Shown one piece after another: positions 1-9,606 of a DNA stretch of 64,000 bases. The DNA is from Mycobacterium colombiense CECT 3035 (lineage in GTDB: Bacteria; Actinomycetota; Actinomycetes; Mycobacteriales; Mycobacteriaceae), in assembly GCF_002105755.1 (NCBI RefSeq), contig NZ_CP020821.1, forward strand, positions 558,001 to 622,000, written 5' to 3'. Position numbers and translations under genes: made by a program. Within the stretch, counting starts at the first letter, position 1. Each line of letters starts with the position of its first letter. The notes under the pieces are model-generated. The model did no database searches. It was given only the letters and a program-made list of their open reading frames with translations, and was not told where the DNA came from.

Positions 1-952
1 GGAGAGCCGTCAGGCCGCGCTCGGTGGCCTCCGCGGCGGCGGGGATCGCCAGGGCGAAGCTGACGAAGCCGTGCACCAGGGTGGGCTCGTTGCTCAGCTC
101 CACCGGCACGCCGGCGGCGCCCAGCAGCTCGGCGTAGCGGGCGCCGTCGTCGCGCAGCGGATCGTGTCCGGCGGTGCCGATGTAGGCCGGCGCCAGCCCG
201 GACAGGTCCGCGGCGTTGGCCGGGGCCATGGTGGTGGGCAGCGACTTCGGGTCGGTGATGTCGAGGTCGGGCACGTACCAGGACAGAAACGCGTCGATGA
301 CCTCACGGTTCAGGATCGGCGCCTCGGCGTTGTCGGTGTACGACGGCAGCGACTGGTCGGCGGTGACCGTGGGGTACCACAGCAACTGGAACCGCAGCGC
401 CGGGCCGCCGTTGTCGGCGTTGTCGCGGGCCAGCAGCGCCGTCACCGCGGCGAGGTTGCCACCCGCCGAGTCGCCGGCCACGGCGATGTTGTCCGGGTCG
501 CCGCCGAGCTCGGCGGCGTTCTCGGCGACCCAGCGCAGGGCCGCCCAGCAGTCGTCCACGCCGGCCGGGAACGGGTGCTCGGGCGCCAGCCGATATCCGA
601 CGGACACCACGATGGCCTCGGCGCCGACGGCGTGTGCGCGGGCGACCGGGTCATGGGTGTCCAGGTCGCCCAGGCAGAAGCCGCCGCCGTGGTAGAAGAC
701 GACCACGGGCAGCGGGCGCAGCTCGCTGTCGGGCCAGTAGATGCGCACCGGGATGCCGGTGCGCTCGCCGTGGGCGATCGTGCGGTCCTCGATCCGCAGG
801 TCCGGCAGCATTTTCGGCGGCACCTTGAGCATCCGGAGCCGCGAGCGGGCGACCTCGACACCGTCGGCCTCGCGGAAGGTCATCGGGAAGGCGTCGAGCA
901 GCGCCTTGAACGCCGGATCGATCCCGGGCCGGGCGGCGGTCGGCTCGCTCAT
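1..952 (-). CDS. nlhH: HSL-family alpha/beta-hydrolase esterase NlhH/LipH-like, 3' end cut by window edge
   Basis: Carboxylesterase/lipase of the hormone-sensitive-lipase family, hydrolysing short- to medium-chain acyl esters. Translating the minus strand from the ATG at 952 gives 317 residues before the edge, so only the last few residues are missing for a family length near 320. Visible are the oxyanion-hole motif HGGG (about residue 85), the nucleophile elbow GDSAGG (about 157), and the late Asp (DPLRDDG) and His (LVHGF) that complete the triad. It lies 22 bp downstream of a paralogue on the same strand and is probably co-transcribed. The pair corresponds to Rv1399c/Rv1400c in M. tuberculosis (from memory). 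Physiological substrate not deducible. Confidence 0.85.
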   Translation of the reverse strand, partial: MSEPTAARPGIDPAFKALLDAFPMTFREADGVEVARSRLRMLKVPPKMLPDLRIEDRTIAHGERTGIPVRIYWPDSELRPLPVVVFYHGGGFCLGDLDTHDPVARAHAVGAEAIVVSVGYRLAPEHPFPAGVDDCWAALRWVAENAAELGGDPDNIAVAGDSAGGNLAAVTALLARDNADNGGPALRFQLLWYPTVTADQSLPSYTDNAEAPILNREVIDAFLSWYVPDLDITDPKSLPTTMAPANAADLSGLAPAYIGTAGHDPLRDDGARYAELLGAAGVPVELSNEPTLVHGFVSFALAIPAAAEATERGLTAL

Positions 953-974
953 GGGTTCACCGTACGCCGCGCGG

Positions 975-1949
975 TCAGCGGTGCAGGGCGGTTCGCAGCG
1001 CCTCCAGCCCGGCCTCGAGGGCCGCGGTGGCGGCGGGCACCACGCCGGCATAGCCCAGGTAGCCGTGCACCAGCGTCTCGGCGTTGTGCACCCGGGCGTC
1101 GACACCGGCGGCGGTCAGCAATTCGCCGTAGCGGATGCCGTCGTCGCGCAGCGGGTCGTACCCGGCGACGGCGATGTAGGCCGGCGCCAGGTTGCTCAGG
1201 TCCTTCGCGCGCCCCGGCGCCATGTCCGACGGCGGATCGGACAGGTCGACTTCGCCCGCGTACCAACGCGAGAACTCCGCGACGGCCTTGACGTCCAGGA
1301 TCGGCGCGGTGGCGTTCTCGGTGAACGACGGCAGCGACGCGTCCCACATGGTCGACGGGTACCACAGCAGCTGGAACACGATCGGCGGGCCGGCGTTGTC
1401 CCGTGCCCGCTGCACCACCGCGGCGGAGATGGTGCCGCCGGCCGAATCCCCGGCGACGGCGACCCGGTTCGGGTCGCCGTGCAGTTCGGCGGCGTGCTCG
1501 GCGACCCAAAGCGTTGCGGCCCAAGCGTCTTCGACGGCGGCGGGGTAGGGGTGCTCGGGCGCCAGCCGGTAGTCGACCGACACGACGATCGCGTCGGCGC
1601 CGACCGCGTGCTGACGCGCGGTGCCGTCGTGGGTGTCGAGGTCGCCGATGACGAACCCGCCGCCGTGGAAATACAGCACGACGGGCGCCGCGGGGCCTTC
1701 CACGGGCCCATCGGAATGGCTTGGCGGCCAATAGATCCGGACCGCGATGGCGCCCGCGGGCCCGGGAATCGTGCGGTCCTCGACCCGCAGCTCGGGATGC
1801 AGCGGCCGGCGCGGCAGATCCCGGAACCGCTGCCGCGCCGCGTCGATTCCGTCCTCAGTGGATAGCCGGAACGGAACCGCATCCAGTACCTTCTGCAGGA
1901 TGGGGTCGATAGCGGGTTTCTCGTCGGCTGTGTTATCCAAGCTGGGCAT
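975..1949 (-). CDS. lipI: HSL-family esterase LipI-like
   Basis: A 324-residue alpha/beta-hydrolase and tandem paralogue of the downstream gene. Motifs: HGGG at residues 95-98, GDSAGG at 167-172 with nucleophile Ser169, then DPLRDDG and the catalytic His in LVHGYLGY near the C-terminus. No signal peptide or membrane segment is apparent, so it is probably cytosolic or loosely associated. Length fits Rv1400c. The start ATG (1947-1949) overlaps by two bases the divergent start of the YhhN gene on the other strand, leaving no separate intergenic promoter: each gene's control signals must lie inside the other's 5' coding region. Confidence 0.85.
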   Translation of the reverse strand: MPSLDNTADEKPAIDPILQKVLDAVPFRLSTEDGIDAARQRFRDLPRRPLHPELRVEDRTIPGPAGAIAVRIYWPPSHSDGPVEGPAAPVVLYFHGGGFVIGDLDTHDGTARQHAVGADAIVVSVDYRLAPEHPYPAAVEDAWAATLWVAEHAAELHGDPNRVAVAGDSAGGTISAAVVQRARDNAGPPIVFQLLWYPSTMWDASLPSFTENATAPILDVKAVAEFSRWYAGEVDLSDPPSDMAPGRAKDLSNLAPAYIAVAGYDPLRDDGIRYGELLTAAGVDARVHNAETLVHGYLGYAGVVPAATAALEAGLEALRTALHR

Positions 1950-2721
1950 GGACGTACCGTACGCACCTCGTGTGGTGGCCGGCGCCTGGGTGGTGGCCGG
2001 CTGGGTGGCCCTCGGCTACGGCATCTACCTGACCGTGCTGGCGCTGCGCTCGCCACCGGGAATCGAGCTGACCGGGCACTGGGTGGCGCAGCCGGCGTTC
2101 AAGGCCTCGATGGCGTTGCTGCTGACCCTGGCCGCGGCCGGGCACGCCGTCGTCCGCGAGCGGCGGTGGCTGATGGCGGCGCTGCTGCTCTCGGCGGTCG
2201 GCGACTGGGTGCTGGCGATCCCGTGGTGGACGCTGTCTTTCGTGGTGGGCCTGGCGGCATTCCTGTTGGCGCACATGTGTTTTGTGGGCGCGCTGCTGCC
2301 GCTGGTGCCGACGTTCTCGAAGGATGCGCCGCCGTCGACGGCGCGCGTCGTTGCGGTGGTCCTGATGTGTGCGGCGTCGATCGTGCTGCTGGGCTGGTTC
2401 TGGCCGCACCTGGGCGCGGAGAAGCTGACGCTTCCGGTGACGGTCTACATCGTGGTGCTGACCGCGATGGTGTGCACGGCCCTGCTGGCCAAACTGCCGA
2501 CGATCTGGACGGCGGTGGGGGCGGTGTGTTTCGCGGCCTCGGACTCGATGATCGCCATCGCCCGCTTCATCCTGGGCAATGAGGCGCTGGAGGTGCCGAT
2601 CTGGTGGTCGTATGCGGCGGCCCAGATCCTGATCACGGCCGGGTTCTTCTTCGGCCGCGAGTTTCCCGCCCAGCAATCGGGGGCGGCCGCCGGAGATGCC
2701 CCGGCGCCCGCCGAGGGCTGA
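1948..2721 (+). CDS. YhhN/TMEM86-family integral membrane protein
   Basis: A 257-residue very hydrophobic protein with about eight predicted membrane helices. The order of helices and the conserved segment around [12 protein letters not shown] followed by [15 protein letters not shown] match the YhhN/TMEM86 family, whose animal members hydrolyse lysoplasmalogens; in bacteria the substrate is uncertain. The C-terminus is Ala/Gly/Pro rich and soluble. I chose the ATG at 1948 because the helix-forming sequence begins directly after it; the open frame extends further upstream only through the antisense of lipI. GTG codons at about 1969-1972 are alternatives. Corresponds positionally to Rv1401. 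Confidence 0.75.
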   Translation: MDVPYAPRVVAGAWVVAGWVALGYGIYLTVLALRSPPGIELTGHWVAQPAFKASMALLLTLAAAGHAVVRERRWLMAALLLSAVGDWVLAIPWWTLSFVVGLAAFLLAHMCFVGALLPLVPTFSKDAPPSTARVVAVVLMCAASIVLLGWFWPHLGAEKLTLPVTVYIVVLTAMVCTALLAKLPTIWTAVGAVCFAASDSMIAIARFILGNEALEVPIWWSYAAAQILITAGFFFGREFPAQQSGAAAGDAPAPAEG

Positions 2722-2800
2722 TTGTCACCCGTGCCCGCTAGGCTGCGGACCGGACGGTAAAAACATTGAATGACACCATGATTCGCGGTCCGGGGTCGCG

Positions 2801-4813
2801 ATGAGCCCCGGCGTGCGCACGCCCGTCGAGGTGGAGCCCATCGCCCGGGTGCTGCCGATGCTGTCGGTGCCGCACCTGGATCGCGAGTTCGACTACCTGG
2901 TGTCGGCCGAGCAGTCCGACGACGCCCAGCCCGGGGTGCGGGTGCGGGTGCGCTTCCACGGCCGGCTGGTCGACGGATTCGTGCTGGAGCGCCGCAACGA
3001 CACCGATCACCCCGGCAAGCTCGGCTGGCTGGATCGCGTCGTGTCGGCCGAACCGGTGCTCACCCCGGAGATCCGCCGGCTGGTCGACGCGGTGGCCGCC
3101 CACTACGCGGGCACCCGTCCCGACGTGCTGCGCCTGGCCGTGCCCGCCCGCCACGCCCGGGTGGAGCGGGAAGCCCTGGTCAGCCGCGATCCGGTCGTCC
3201 CGGACCCCGTCGACCCGTCGGCCTGGGACGGCTACGGCCGCGGCGCCCAGTTCCTGGCCGCCCTGGCCGAATCGCGCGCCGCCCGCGCCGTCTGGCAGGC
3301 GCTGCCGGGCGAGTCGTGGACGGACCGCTTCGCCGAGGCCGCCGCGCACACCGTGCGGACCGGCCGCTCGGTGCTGGCGATCGTTCCCGACCAGCGCGAC
3401 CTGGACGCGCTGTGGCAGGCCGCGACGGCGCGGATCGACGAGGGCAGCGTGGTGGCCCTGTCGGCCGGCCTGGGTCCGGCGGCCCGGTACCGGCGCTGGC
3501 TGGCGGCGCTGCGCGGTACCGCCCGGCTGGTGATCGGCACGCGCAGCGCGGTGTTCGCGCCGCTGAGCGATCTCGGGCTGGTCATGGTGTGGGCCGACGC
3601 CGACGACAGCCTGGCCGAGCCGCGTGCGCCCTACCCGCACGCCCGCGAGGTGGCGATGCTGCGTGCCCATCAGGCCCGGTGCGCGGCACTGATCGGCGGC
3701 TACGCGCGCACCGCCGAGGCCCAGGCGCTGGTGCGCAGCGGCTGGGCCCACGACATCGTCGCGGCCCGGCCGGTGGTGCGCGCGCGTACGCCGCGGGTGA
3801 TCGCGCTGGACGACACCGGCTACGCCGACGAACGCGACCCGGCGGCGCGCACGGCGCGGATACCGTCCATCGCGCTGCGCGCCGCCCGCTCGGCGCTGCA
3901 GGCCGGGGCGCCGGTGCTGGTGCAGGTGCCGCGGCGGGGCTATGTCCCGTCGCTGGCGTGCGCGCGGTGCCGGACCATCGCCCGCTGCCGGCACTGCACG
4001 GGCCCGCTGTCGTTGCAGGAGGGCGGCGCGGCGCTGCTGTGCCGTTGGTGTGGCCGCGTCGACCCGACGCGACGGTGCGTGCGCTGCGGGTCGGACGCGG
4101 TGCGCGCCGTCGTCGTCGGCGCCCGGCGCACCGCCGAGGAACTCGGACGCGCGTTTCCCGGCACGGCGGTGATCACGTCGTCGGGTGACGGCGTGGTGCC
4201 CGAGGTCGCGGCCGGCCCGGCGCTGGTGGTGGCCACCCCGGGCGTCGAGCCCCGCGCGTCCGGCGGTTACGGGGCCGCGCTGCTGCTGGACACCTGGGCG
4301 CTGCTGGGCCGCCAGGACCTGCGCGCGGCCGAGGATGCGCTGTGGCGCTGGATGACCGCCGCCGCGCTGGTGCGCGCCCGCGGCGACGGCGGTGTGGTGA
4401 TGGTGGTCGCCGAATCGTCGCTTCCCACGGTGCAATCGCTGATCCGCTGGGATCCGGTGGGTCATGCGGAGGCCGAAGTGATCGCGCGGGCCGAGGTCGG
4501 TCTGCCGCCCAGCGTCCACATGGCCGCCGTCGACGGGACGGCCGGCGCCGTGACCGCGCTGCTCGAGGCGGCCAGGCTATCCGACCAGGAGTCCTTCGAC
4601 GCGGATTTGCTTGGGCCGGTGGACCTTCCGGCCGGCGTGCGTCGCCCGGCCGGAACTCCGCCCGGTGCCCCGGTGACGCGAATGCTGGTGCGCGTGCCCC
4701 GCAGGCAGGGGCTGGCGCTGGCGGGAGCGCTGCGGCGCGGCGTCGCCGTGCTCAGCGCCCGCCAGACCCATGAGCCGGCCCGGGTGCAGATCGACCCGTT
4801 GCACATCGGCTAG
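2801..4813 (+). CDS. priA: PriA-like replication restart protein, helicase motifs degenerate
   Basis: A 670-residue PriA homologue (primosomal protein N'), which in other bacteria recognises stalled forks and reloads the replisome. The N-terminal DNA-binding region (LDREFDYLV, FHGRLVDGFVLE) and the paired zinc-binding cysteines (CARCRTIARCRHC, then CRWCGRVDPTRRCVRCG, around residues 387-430) are present. A Walker A GxGKT motif is not: the equivalent region reads WQALPGESWTDRF. The DEEH box is replaced by WADADD at about residues 263-268. This matches the known loss of ATPase motifs in mycobacterial PriA, so it probably acts as a fork-binding scaffold and not a translocating helicase. Start ATG at 2801; an ATG at 2778 runs into a stop. 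Confidence 0.9.
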   Translation: MSPGVRTPVEVEPIARVLPMLSVPHLDREFDYLVSAEQSDDAQPGVRVRVRFHGRLVDGFVLERRNDTDHPGKLGWLDRVVSAEPVLTPEIRRLVDAVAAHYAGTRPDVLRLAVPARHARVEREALVSRDPVVPDPVDPSAWDGYGRGAQFLAALAESRAARAVWQALPGESWTDRFAEAAAHTVRTGRSVLAIVPDQRDLDALWQAATARIDEGSVVALSAGLGPAARYRRWLAALRGTARLVIGTRSAVFAPLSDLGLVMVWADADDSLAEPRAPYPHAREVAMLRAHQARCAALIGGYARTAEAQALVRSGWAHDIVAARPVVRARTPRVIALDDTGYADERDPAARTARIPSIALRAARSALQAGAPVLVQVPRRGYVPSLACARCRTIARCRHCTGPLSLQEGGAALLCRWCGRVDPTRRCVRCGSDAVRAVVVGARRTAEELGRAFPGTAVITSSGDGVVPEVAAGPALVVATPGVEPRASGGYGAALLLDTWALLGRQDLRAAEDALWRWMTAAALVRARGDGGVVMVVAESSLPTVQSLIRWDPVGHAEAEVIARAEVGLPPSVHMAAVDGTAGAVTALLEAARLSDQESFDADLLGPVDLPAGVRRPAGTPPGAPVTRMLVRVPRRQGLALAGALRRGVAVLSARQTHEPARVQIDPLHIG

Positions 4814-4826
4814 GCTTCACGAACTA

Positions 4827-4854
4827 TTACCCTAGGCGACAGTATGCGCGTGCA
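4827..4854. promoter_or_regulatory. Putative MarR operator, copy shared with the methyltransferase promoter
   Basis: This 28-bp stretch, with core CCTAGGCGACAGTATGCGCG, matches 20 of 28 positions at 6357-6384 upstream of the convergent methyltransferase gene. It lies about 90 bp before the MarR start codon. A repeat shared by only these two promoters, next to a MarR regulator, suggests a common binding site. In M. tuberculosis Rv1404 is reported to repress both itself and Rv1405c. Confidence 0.5.
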
Positions 4855-4872
4855 ATAATCTCTTTTTACGAC

Positions 4873-4898
4873 ATTAGAGTGTTGCTACACTTTCTAAT
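4873..4898. promoter_or_regulatory. Imperfect dyad upstream of the marR-type gene
   Basis: The arms ATTAGAGTGT and ACACTTTCTAAT form an imperfect inverted repeat around TTGC, 45 bp before the start codon. Its inner part GTGTTGCTACAC contains the reverse complement of the GCAACA element in the shared motif at 6357-6384. A MarR dimer site overlapping the promoter is the likely reading. Confidence 0.4.
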
Positions 4899-4942
4899 CC
4901 TTAGCCGCCGAGAGGTCCGGAAACCATCCGGGAAGGGGCGAT

Positions 4943-5428
4943 ATGGCAGCCGACAACACCACGGTTGACGAATCGTTGGACGTCATCACCGATGCCCTGC
5001 TGACGGCCTCCCGTTTGCTGATGGCCATCTCGGCTCGCTCCGTCGGGCAGGTCGACGAGACCATCACCATCGCGCAGTTCCGGACGCTGGTGATCCTGTC
5101 CAATCGCGGACCGGTCAACCTGGCCACGCTCGCCGGCCTGCTGGGCGTGCAGCCGTCGGCCACCGGCCGGATGGTGGACCGGCTGGTCGCCGCCGGGCTG
5201 ATCGACCGCTTGCCGCACCCGACCTCGCGGCGCGAACTGCTCGCCGCGCTGACCGCGCGCGGCCGCGACGTCGTCCACCAGGTCACCGCGCACCGGCGCA
5301 CCGAGATCGCCGCCATCGTGGCGAAGATGCCGCCGGCCGAGCGGCACGGCCTGGTGCGTGCCCTGACGGCCTTCACCGCCGCCGGCGGCGAGCCCGACGT
5401 CCACCTGGACGCCGACATCGACCTTTAG
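4943..5428 (+). CDS. MarR-family transcriptional regulator (Rv1404-type)
   Basis: A 161-residue winged-helix regulator. The MarR DNA-binding core is visible as TLAGLLGVQPSATGRMVDRL followed by the wing VAAGLIDRLPHPTSRRELLAALTARG, with dimerisation helices on both sides. The gene is convergent with the methyltransferase and overlaps its stop by four bases (5425-5428). The promoter carries two candidate operators. The M. tuberculosis counterpart Rv1404 is described as a repressor linked to acid-stress adaptation that controls the neighbouring methyltransferase; the same circuit is inferred here from synteny and the shared upstream motif. Confidence 0.85.
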   Translation: MAADNTTVDESLDVITDALLTASRLLMAISARSVGQVDETITIAQFRTLVILSNRGPVNLATLAGLLGVQPSATGRMVDRLVAAGLIDRLPHPTSRRELLAALTARGRDVVHQVTAHRRTEIAAIVAKMPPAERHGLVRALTAFTAAGGEPDVHLDADIDL

Positions 5429-6255
5429 CCGCCCATCCGCTTCCGGGCGGTCAGCAGCAGGTACTCCCAGCCCATCGTGCCGGCTGCCAGGTGCTGCTGC
5501 GCGAGTTCGACGAGCTGGGCGTCCAGCTCAGCCGTCAGCACCGGGTTGTGGCCGATGTTCGCGTACGCCTCGATCGTCGGGCCGTAGTGCCGCTTGAAGT
5601 ACGCGTGCACGGCCTCGGCGCTGTCGAACCGGTTGACCGCCAACATGCCTCGCGCCGTGGTGATCTCGCCGATCTGGCTGCCGAGCAGCGCGGCGGCATA
5701 ACGCGGGCGTCCCCACAGCGCGGCCGGCGGCACCGGGTGCGACAGGCTGGGGCGGTAGGGCCGAATGGTGGCGAGCATGCGGCCGAAGAACCCCTCGGGG
5801 GTCCAGCTGATCACGCCGATGGTGCCGCCCGGCCGGCAGACCCGGACCAGCTCGGAGGCGGCGCGCTGTTGATCGGTGGCGAACTGCACGCCGATCGCGG
5901 ACAGGACGACGTCGAACTCGCCGTCGCCGAACGGCAGCGCGTGCGCGTTGGCCTCCCGGTAGTCGATCTTCAGGCCCCGCGCCTCGGCCCTGATCCGCGA
6001 CCGCTGCAGCAACTCCGGGGTGAGGTCGGTGGAGACGACGGTGGCACCGGCGGCGGCCGCCGGCAGCGAGATGTTGCCTGAGCCGGCCGCGACGTCGAGG
6101 ACCCGCAGGCCGGGCCGGATGCCGGTGGCTTCGACCAGCGCGGGGCCAAGGGGCGCCATCACTTCCTCGGCCATCAGGGCGTAGTCGCCCAGCGCCCACA
6201 CCATGCGGGACGTCGCGGCGGCCGAAGCGTCGTTGATCGGGGTATCGAGGGTCAT
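5425..6255 (-). CDS. Class I SAM-dependent methyltransferase (Rv1405c-type)
   Basis: A 276-residue methyltransferase of the UbiE/Methyltransf_11 type. Motif I is LRVLDVAAGSGNISLPAAA (about residues 50-68), followed by the acidic ribose-binding position in VVSTDLTPELL, the post-II segment HALPFGDGEFDVVLSAIGVQ, and motif III in VRVCRPGGTIGVISW. The substrate is unknown. The start ATG at 6255 has a very strong ribosome binding site, AAGGAGG, six bases upstream, suggesting high expression once derepressed. It sits tail to tail with the MarR gene and shares an upstream motif with it. Confidence 0.85.
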   Translation of the reverse strand: MTLDTPINDASAAATSRMVWALGDYALMAEEVMAPLGPALVEATGIRPGLRVLDVAAGSGNISLPAAAAGATVVSTDLTPELLQRSRIRAEARGLKIDYREANAHALPFGDGEFDVVLSAIGVQFATDQQRAASELVRVCRPGGTIGVISWTPEGFFGRMLATIRPYRPSLSHPVPPAALWGRPRYAAALLGSQIGEITTARGMLAVNRFDSAEAVHAYFKRHYGPTIEAYANIGHNPVLTAELDAQLVELAQQHLAAGTMGWEYLLLTARKRMGG

Positions 6256-6356
6256 CTAGACCTCCTTGGAGAGGGGAAGGGTTTGTCTTTCGACCTCGTT
6301 GTCGACGTGAATCGGCAGAGCCGCTCGCACCGCCAGTTAATGGCTGCCAGAAATAA

Positions 6357-6384
6357 TAGCCATAGGCAACAGTGTACGCACGCA
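6357..6384. promoter_or_regulatory. Putative MarR operator upstream of the methyltransferase
   Basis: Second copy of the motif found before the MarR gene; the core here is CCATAGGCAACAGTGTACGC. It lies about 100 bp upstream of the minus-strand methyltransferase start and also about 60 bp upstream of the plus-strand fmt start, so it could influence either. Confidence 0.5.
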
Positions 6385-6440
6385 CATCCCGCCGGCGCGG
6401 GCGGGTCGGGCCCGCGCCCGGCGCTTCCTAGACTGGGCCG

Positions 6441-7388
6441 GTGCGTCTCGTCTTCGCCGGAACCCCCGAACCCGCGCTACCCGCGCTGCGCCGCCTCATC
6501 GAGTCGCCGCGTCACGAGGTGATCGCGGTACTGACCCGGCCCGACGCCGCCGCCGGGCGGCGCGGCAAACCGGAGCCGTCACCGGTGGCCCGCGAAGCGC
6601 TCGATCGCGGGATTCCGGTGTTGCGGCCATCGCGGCCGAACTCGGACGAGTTCGTCGCGCAGCTGTCGGAGTTGGCGCCGGACTGCTGCGCGGTCGTGGC
6701 CTACGGCGCGCTGCTGCGCGACGGCCTGCTGGCCGTGCCCCCGCGGGGCTGGATCAACCTGCACTTCTCGCTGCTGCCCGCCTGGCGCGGCGCCGCGCCG
6801 GTGCAGGCGGCCATCGCCGCGGGCGACAGCATCACCGGCGCCTCGACGTTCCAGATCGAGCCGAGCCTGGACTCCGGCCCGATCTTCGGCGTCGTGACCG
6901 AGACGATCCGGCCGACCGACACCGCCGGGGAACTCCTTGAGCGACTGGCTGTTTCGGGCGCGGCACTGCTGTCGACCACGCTGGACGGCATCGCCGATGC
7001 GACGCTGACACCGGTGCCACAGCCCGCCGACGGGGTCAGCATCGCACCCAAGGTCACCGTCGAGCAGGCCCGGGTGCGCTGGGACCTGCCGGCGTTGGTC
7101 GTGGATCGCCGCATTCGCTCCGTCACGCCCAACCCCGGCGCGTGGACGCTGATCGGCGACCTGCGCATCAAACTGGGGCCGGTACAGGTTGCCGAGGCCA
7201 CCGCCTTGCCCGGGCCGTCAGAACCGTTGCCGCCCGGTGCTATTCACGTCGACCGCAAGAGCGTCTGGGTCGGGACGGGCTCCGACCCGGTGCGGCTGGA
7301 CCAGATCCAGCCGCCCGGAAAGAAATTCATGAACGCGGTCGACTGGGCGCGCGGCGCCCGCCTCGACCCCGAGGTGCGGGCGACATGA
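6441..7388 (+). CDS. fmt: Methionyl-tRNA formyltransferase
   Basis: Transfers a formyl group from 10-formyl-tetrahydrofolate to Met-tRNA(fMet) for translation initiation. 315 residues, standard length. The Rossmann start [16 protein letters not shown], the active-site loop [20 protein letters not shown] and SLDSGPIFG give the catalytic trio Asn106, His108 and Asp144. The C-terminal OB-fold domain covers about 210-315. Start is GTG at 6441. The stop overlaps the rsmB start as ATGA, so the two are translationally coupled. Confidence 0.95.
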   Translation: MRLVFAGTPEPALPALRRLIESPRHEVIAVLTRPDAAAGRRGKPEPSPVAREALDRGIPVLRPSRPNSDEFVAQLSELAPDCCAVVAYGALLRDGLLAVPPRGWINLHFSLLPAWRGAAPVQAAIAAGDSITGASTFQIEPSLDSGPIFGVVTETIRPTDTAGELLERLAVSGAALLSTTLDGIADATLTPVPQPADGVSIAPKVTVEQARVRWDLPALVVDRRIRSVTPNPGAWTLIGDLRIKLGPVQVAEATALPGPSEPLPPGAIHVDRKSVWVGTGSDPVRLDQIQPPGKKFMNAVDWARGARLDPEVRAT

Positions 7389-8824
7389 GCACCGGGCGCG
7401 ACAGGCCGCAGCGCGGCCGCCCGGAGCGCAAGCCGCCGCGACCGCAGCAGCGTGACCGCCGGCCGCCGCGCCGGCCCCTGGACCCGGCCCGGGCCGCCGC
7501 GTTCGACGTGCTTCGGGCGGTCCGCGAACGCGATGCCTACGCGAACCTGGCGCTGCCCGCGCTGCTGCGCGACCGCGGAATCACCGGCCGCGACGCGGCA
7601 TTCGCCACCGAGCTCACCTACGGCACCTGCCGCTCCCGCGGGCTGCTCGACGCCGTCATCGGCGCGGCCGCGGGGCGCTCGCCGGAAGCCATCGACCCGG
7701 TGCTGCTCGACCTGCTGCGGCTCGGCGCGTATCAGTTGCTGCGCACCCGGGTCGACGCGCACGCCGCGGTGTCCACTACCGTCGAGCAGGCGGGAATCGA
7801 ATTCGACTCGGCGCGAGCGGGTTTCGTCAACGGAGTGCTGCGCACCATCTGCGGGCGCGACGAGCAGTCCTGGGTCGCCGAGCTGGCCCCCGACCCGGCG
7901 CAGGATCCGATCGGGCGCGCCGCGTTCGTGCATGCCCACCCGCGGTGGATCGCGCAGGCCTTCGCCGATGCGTTGGGTGCCGCCGCGACCGAACTCGACG
8001 CGGTACTGGCCAGCGACGACGAGCGGCCCCAGGTGCACCTGGCCGCCCGCCCCGGCGCGCTGACCGCCGCGGAACTGGCCGACGCGGTGGACGGGACCGC
8101 CGGCCGCTATTCGCCGTACGCGGTGTACCTGCCGGGCGGCGATCCCGGGCGGCTGGCGCCGGTGCGCGACAAAGTCGCGCTGGTCCAGGACGAGGGCAGC
8201 CAGCTGGTGGCCCGGGCGCTGGCCCTGGCCCCGGTCGACGGCGACGGCGGCCGGTGGCTGGACCTGTGCGCCGGGCCGGGCGGGAAGACGGCGCTGCTGG
8301 CCTCACTGGGCGTGCAGCAATTTCCGGAGTCCTTCCGGCTCACCGCGGTGGAGCCCGCGCCGCGCCGCGCCGAGCTGGTCGCCGAGAACACCCGCGGCCT
8401 GCCGGTCGATGTGCTGCGGGTCGACGGCCGGCAGACGGGGCTGGAGCCGACCTTCGACCGGGTGCTTGTCGACGCGCCGTGCACGGGACTGGGGGCGCTG
8501 CGCCGCCGGCCTGAAGCCCGGTGGCGGCGTCAGCCCGCGGACGTGCCCGCGCTGACCAGGTTGCAGCGCGAGTTGCTGGGCGCCGCGATCGCGCTGACCC
8601 GCCCCGGCGGCGTGGTGCTCTACGCCACCTGCTCGCCGCATCTGGCCGAGACCGTCGGCGTGGTCGCCGACGCGCTGCGCCGCCAACCCGTGAGCGCGCT
8701 GGACACCCGGCCGTTGTTCGAGCCCGTCGAAGACCTGGGCGACGGGCCACACGTCCAGCTGTGGCCACACCGGCACGGCACCGACGCGATGTTCGCGGCC
8801 GCGCTGCGCCGCGAGGCGGGGTAG
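7385..8824 (+). CDS. rsmB: 16S rRNA m5C methyltransferase RsmB/Fmu
   Basis: A 479-residue RNA cytosine-5 methyltransferase that in E. coli modifies C967 of 16S rRNA. After a basic Arg/Pro-rich N-terminal tail there is a NusB-like RNA-binding domain (about 35-170). The Rossmann catalytic domain follows, with SAM motif [18 protein letters not shown] (about 291), the motif IV cysteine in [19 protein letters not shown] (about 361) and the motif VI nucleophile cysteine in [11 protein letters not shown] (about 414). Start is the ATG overlapping the fmt stop. The fmt-rsmB pair is a common bacterial arrangement. Confidence 0.93.
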   Translation: MSTGRDRPQRGRPERKPPRPQQRDRRPPRRPLDPARAAAFDVLRAVRERDAYANLALPALLRDRGITGRDAAFATELTYGTCRSRGLLDAVIGAAAGRSPEAIDPVLLDLLRLGAYQLLRTRVDAHAAVSTTVEQAGIEFDSARAGFVNGVLRTICGRDEQSWVAELAPDPAQDPIGRAAFVHAHPRWIAQAFADALGAAATELDAVLASDDERPQVHLAARPGALTAAELADAVDGTAGRYSPYAVYLPGGDPGRLAPVRDKVALVQDEGSQLVARALALAPVDGDGGRWLDLCAGPGGKTALLASLGVQQFPESFRLTAVEPAPRRAELVAENTRGLPVDVLRVDGRQTGLEPTFDRVLVDAPCTGLGALRRRPEARWRRQPADVPALTRLQRELLGAAIALTRPGGVVLYATCSPHLAETVGVVADALRRQPVSALDTRPLFEPVEDLGDGPHVQLWPHRHGTDAMFAAALRREAG

Positions 8825-8907
8825 CGGGGCCGCGGCAGATAGGACCCGGTCGCGGCCGCGCTGCGCCGGATGTGAAGCGGGCCGCGCGGCTCAGTAGTCT
8901 GGCGCTC

Positions 8908-9606
8908 ATGCCTCGCAACCCGGAACCGTTACAGGGGCCTCTGATCGCGCCGTCGATCCTCGCCGCGGACTTCTCCCGGCTCGCCGACGAAGCCGCCGCA
9001 GTGACCGGCGCCGACTGGTTGCACGTCGACGTGATGGACAACCACTTCGTGCCGAATCTGACCCTCGGGCTGCCGGTGGTGGAGAGCCTGCTGGCCGCCA
9101 CCACCATCCCGATGGACTGCCACCTGATGATCGAGGACCCCGACCGCTGGGCGCCGCCGTATGCCGAGGCGGGCGCCTACAACGTCACCTTCCACGCCGA
9201 GGCCACCCAGAACCCGATCGCGGTGGCCCGCGATATCCGCGCCGCCGGCGCCAAAGCGGGGATCAGCGTCAAGCCGGGGACCCCGCTGGAGCCCTACCTG
9301 GAAATCCTGCCGCAGTTCGACACCCTGCTCATCATGTCGGTGGAGCCCGGTTTCGGCGGCCAGAGCTTCATTCCCGAGGTGCTGAGCAAGGTGCGCACCG
9401 CCCGCAAGCTCATCGAGGCGGGGGAGTTGACGATCCTCGTCGAGATCGACGGCGGCATCAACGCCGACACCATCGAGCAGGCCGCCGAGGCCGGCGTCGA
9501 TTGCTTCGTCGCCGGGTCGGCCGTGTACGGCACCGAGGACCCGGAGGCCGCGATCGAGGCGTTGCGGCGTCAGGCCGCCGGTGCGTCGCCGCACCTGCGT
9601 CGATGA
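8908..9606 (+). CDS. rpe: Ribulose-phosphate 3-epimerase
   Basis: Interconverts ribulose 5-phosphate and xylulose 5-phosphate in the pentose-phosphate pathway. 232 residues with a TIM barrel. Family signatures: [31 protein letters not shown] (metal His and Asp), [23 protein letters not shown] and [13 protein letters not shown] with VAGSAVYG at the phosphate site. Start ATG at 8908. It overlaps ribD by four bases (ATGA), tying supply of ribulose 5-phosphate, a riboflavin precursor, to the ribD gene. Confidence 0.95.
   Translation: MPRNPEPLQGPLIAPSILAADFSRLADEAAAVTGADWLHVDVMDNHFVPNLTLGLPVVESLLAATTIPMDCHLMIEDPDRWAPPYAEAGAYNVTFHAEATQNPIAVARDIRAAGAKAGISVKPGTPLEPYLEILPQFDTLLIMSVEPGFGGQSFIPEVLSKVRTARKLIEAGELTILVEIDGGINADTIEQAAEAGVDCFVAGSAVYGTEDPEAAIEALRRQAAGASPHLRR

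Noticed and set aside
71..1291. 406-residue plus-strand ORF antisense to the two esterases
   Set aside because: Antisense shadow with Arg/Gly/Val bias; the minus-strand frames carry complete esterase motifs.
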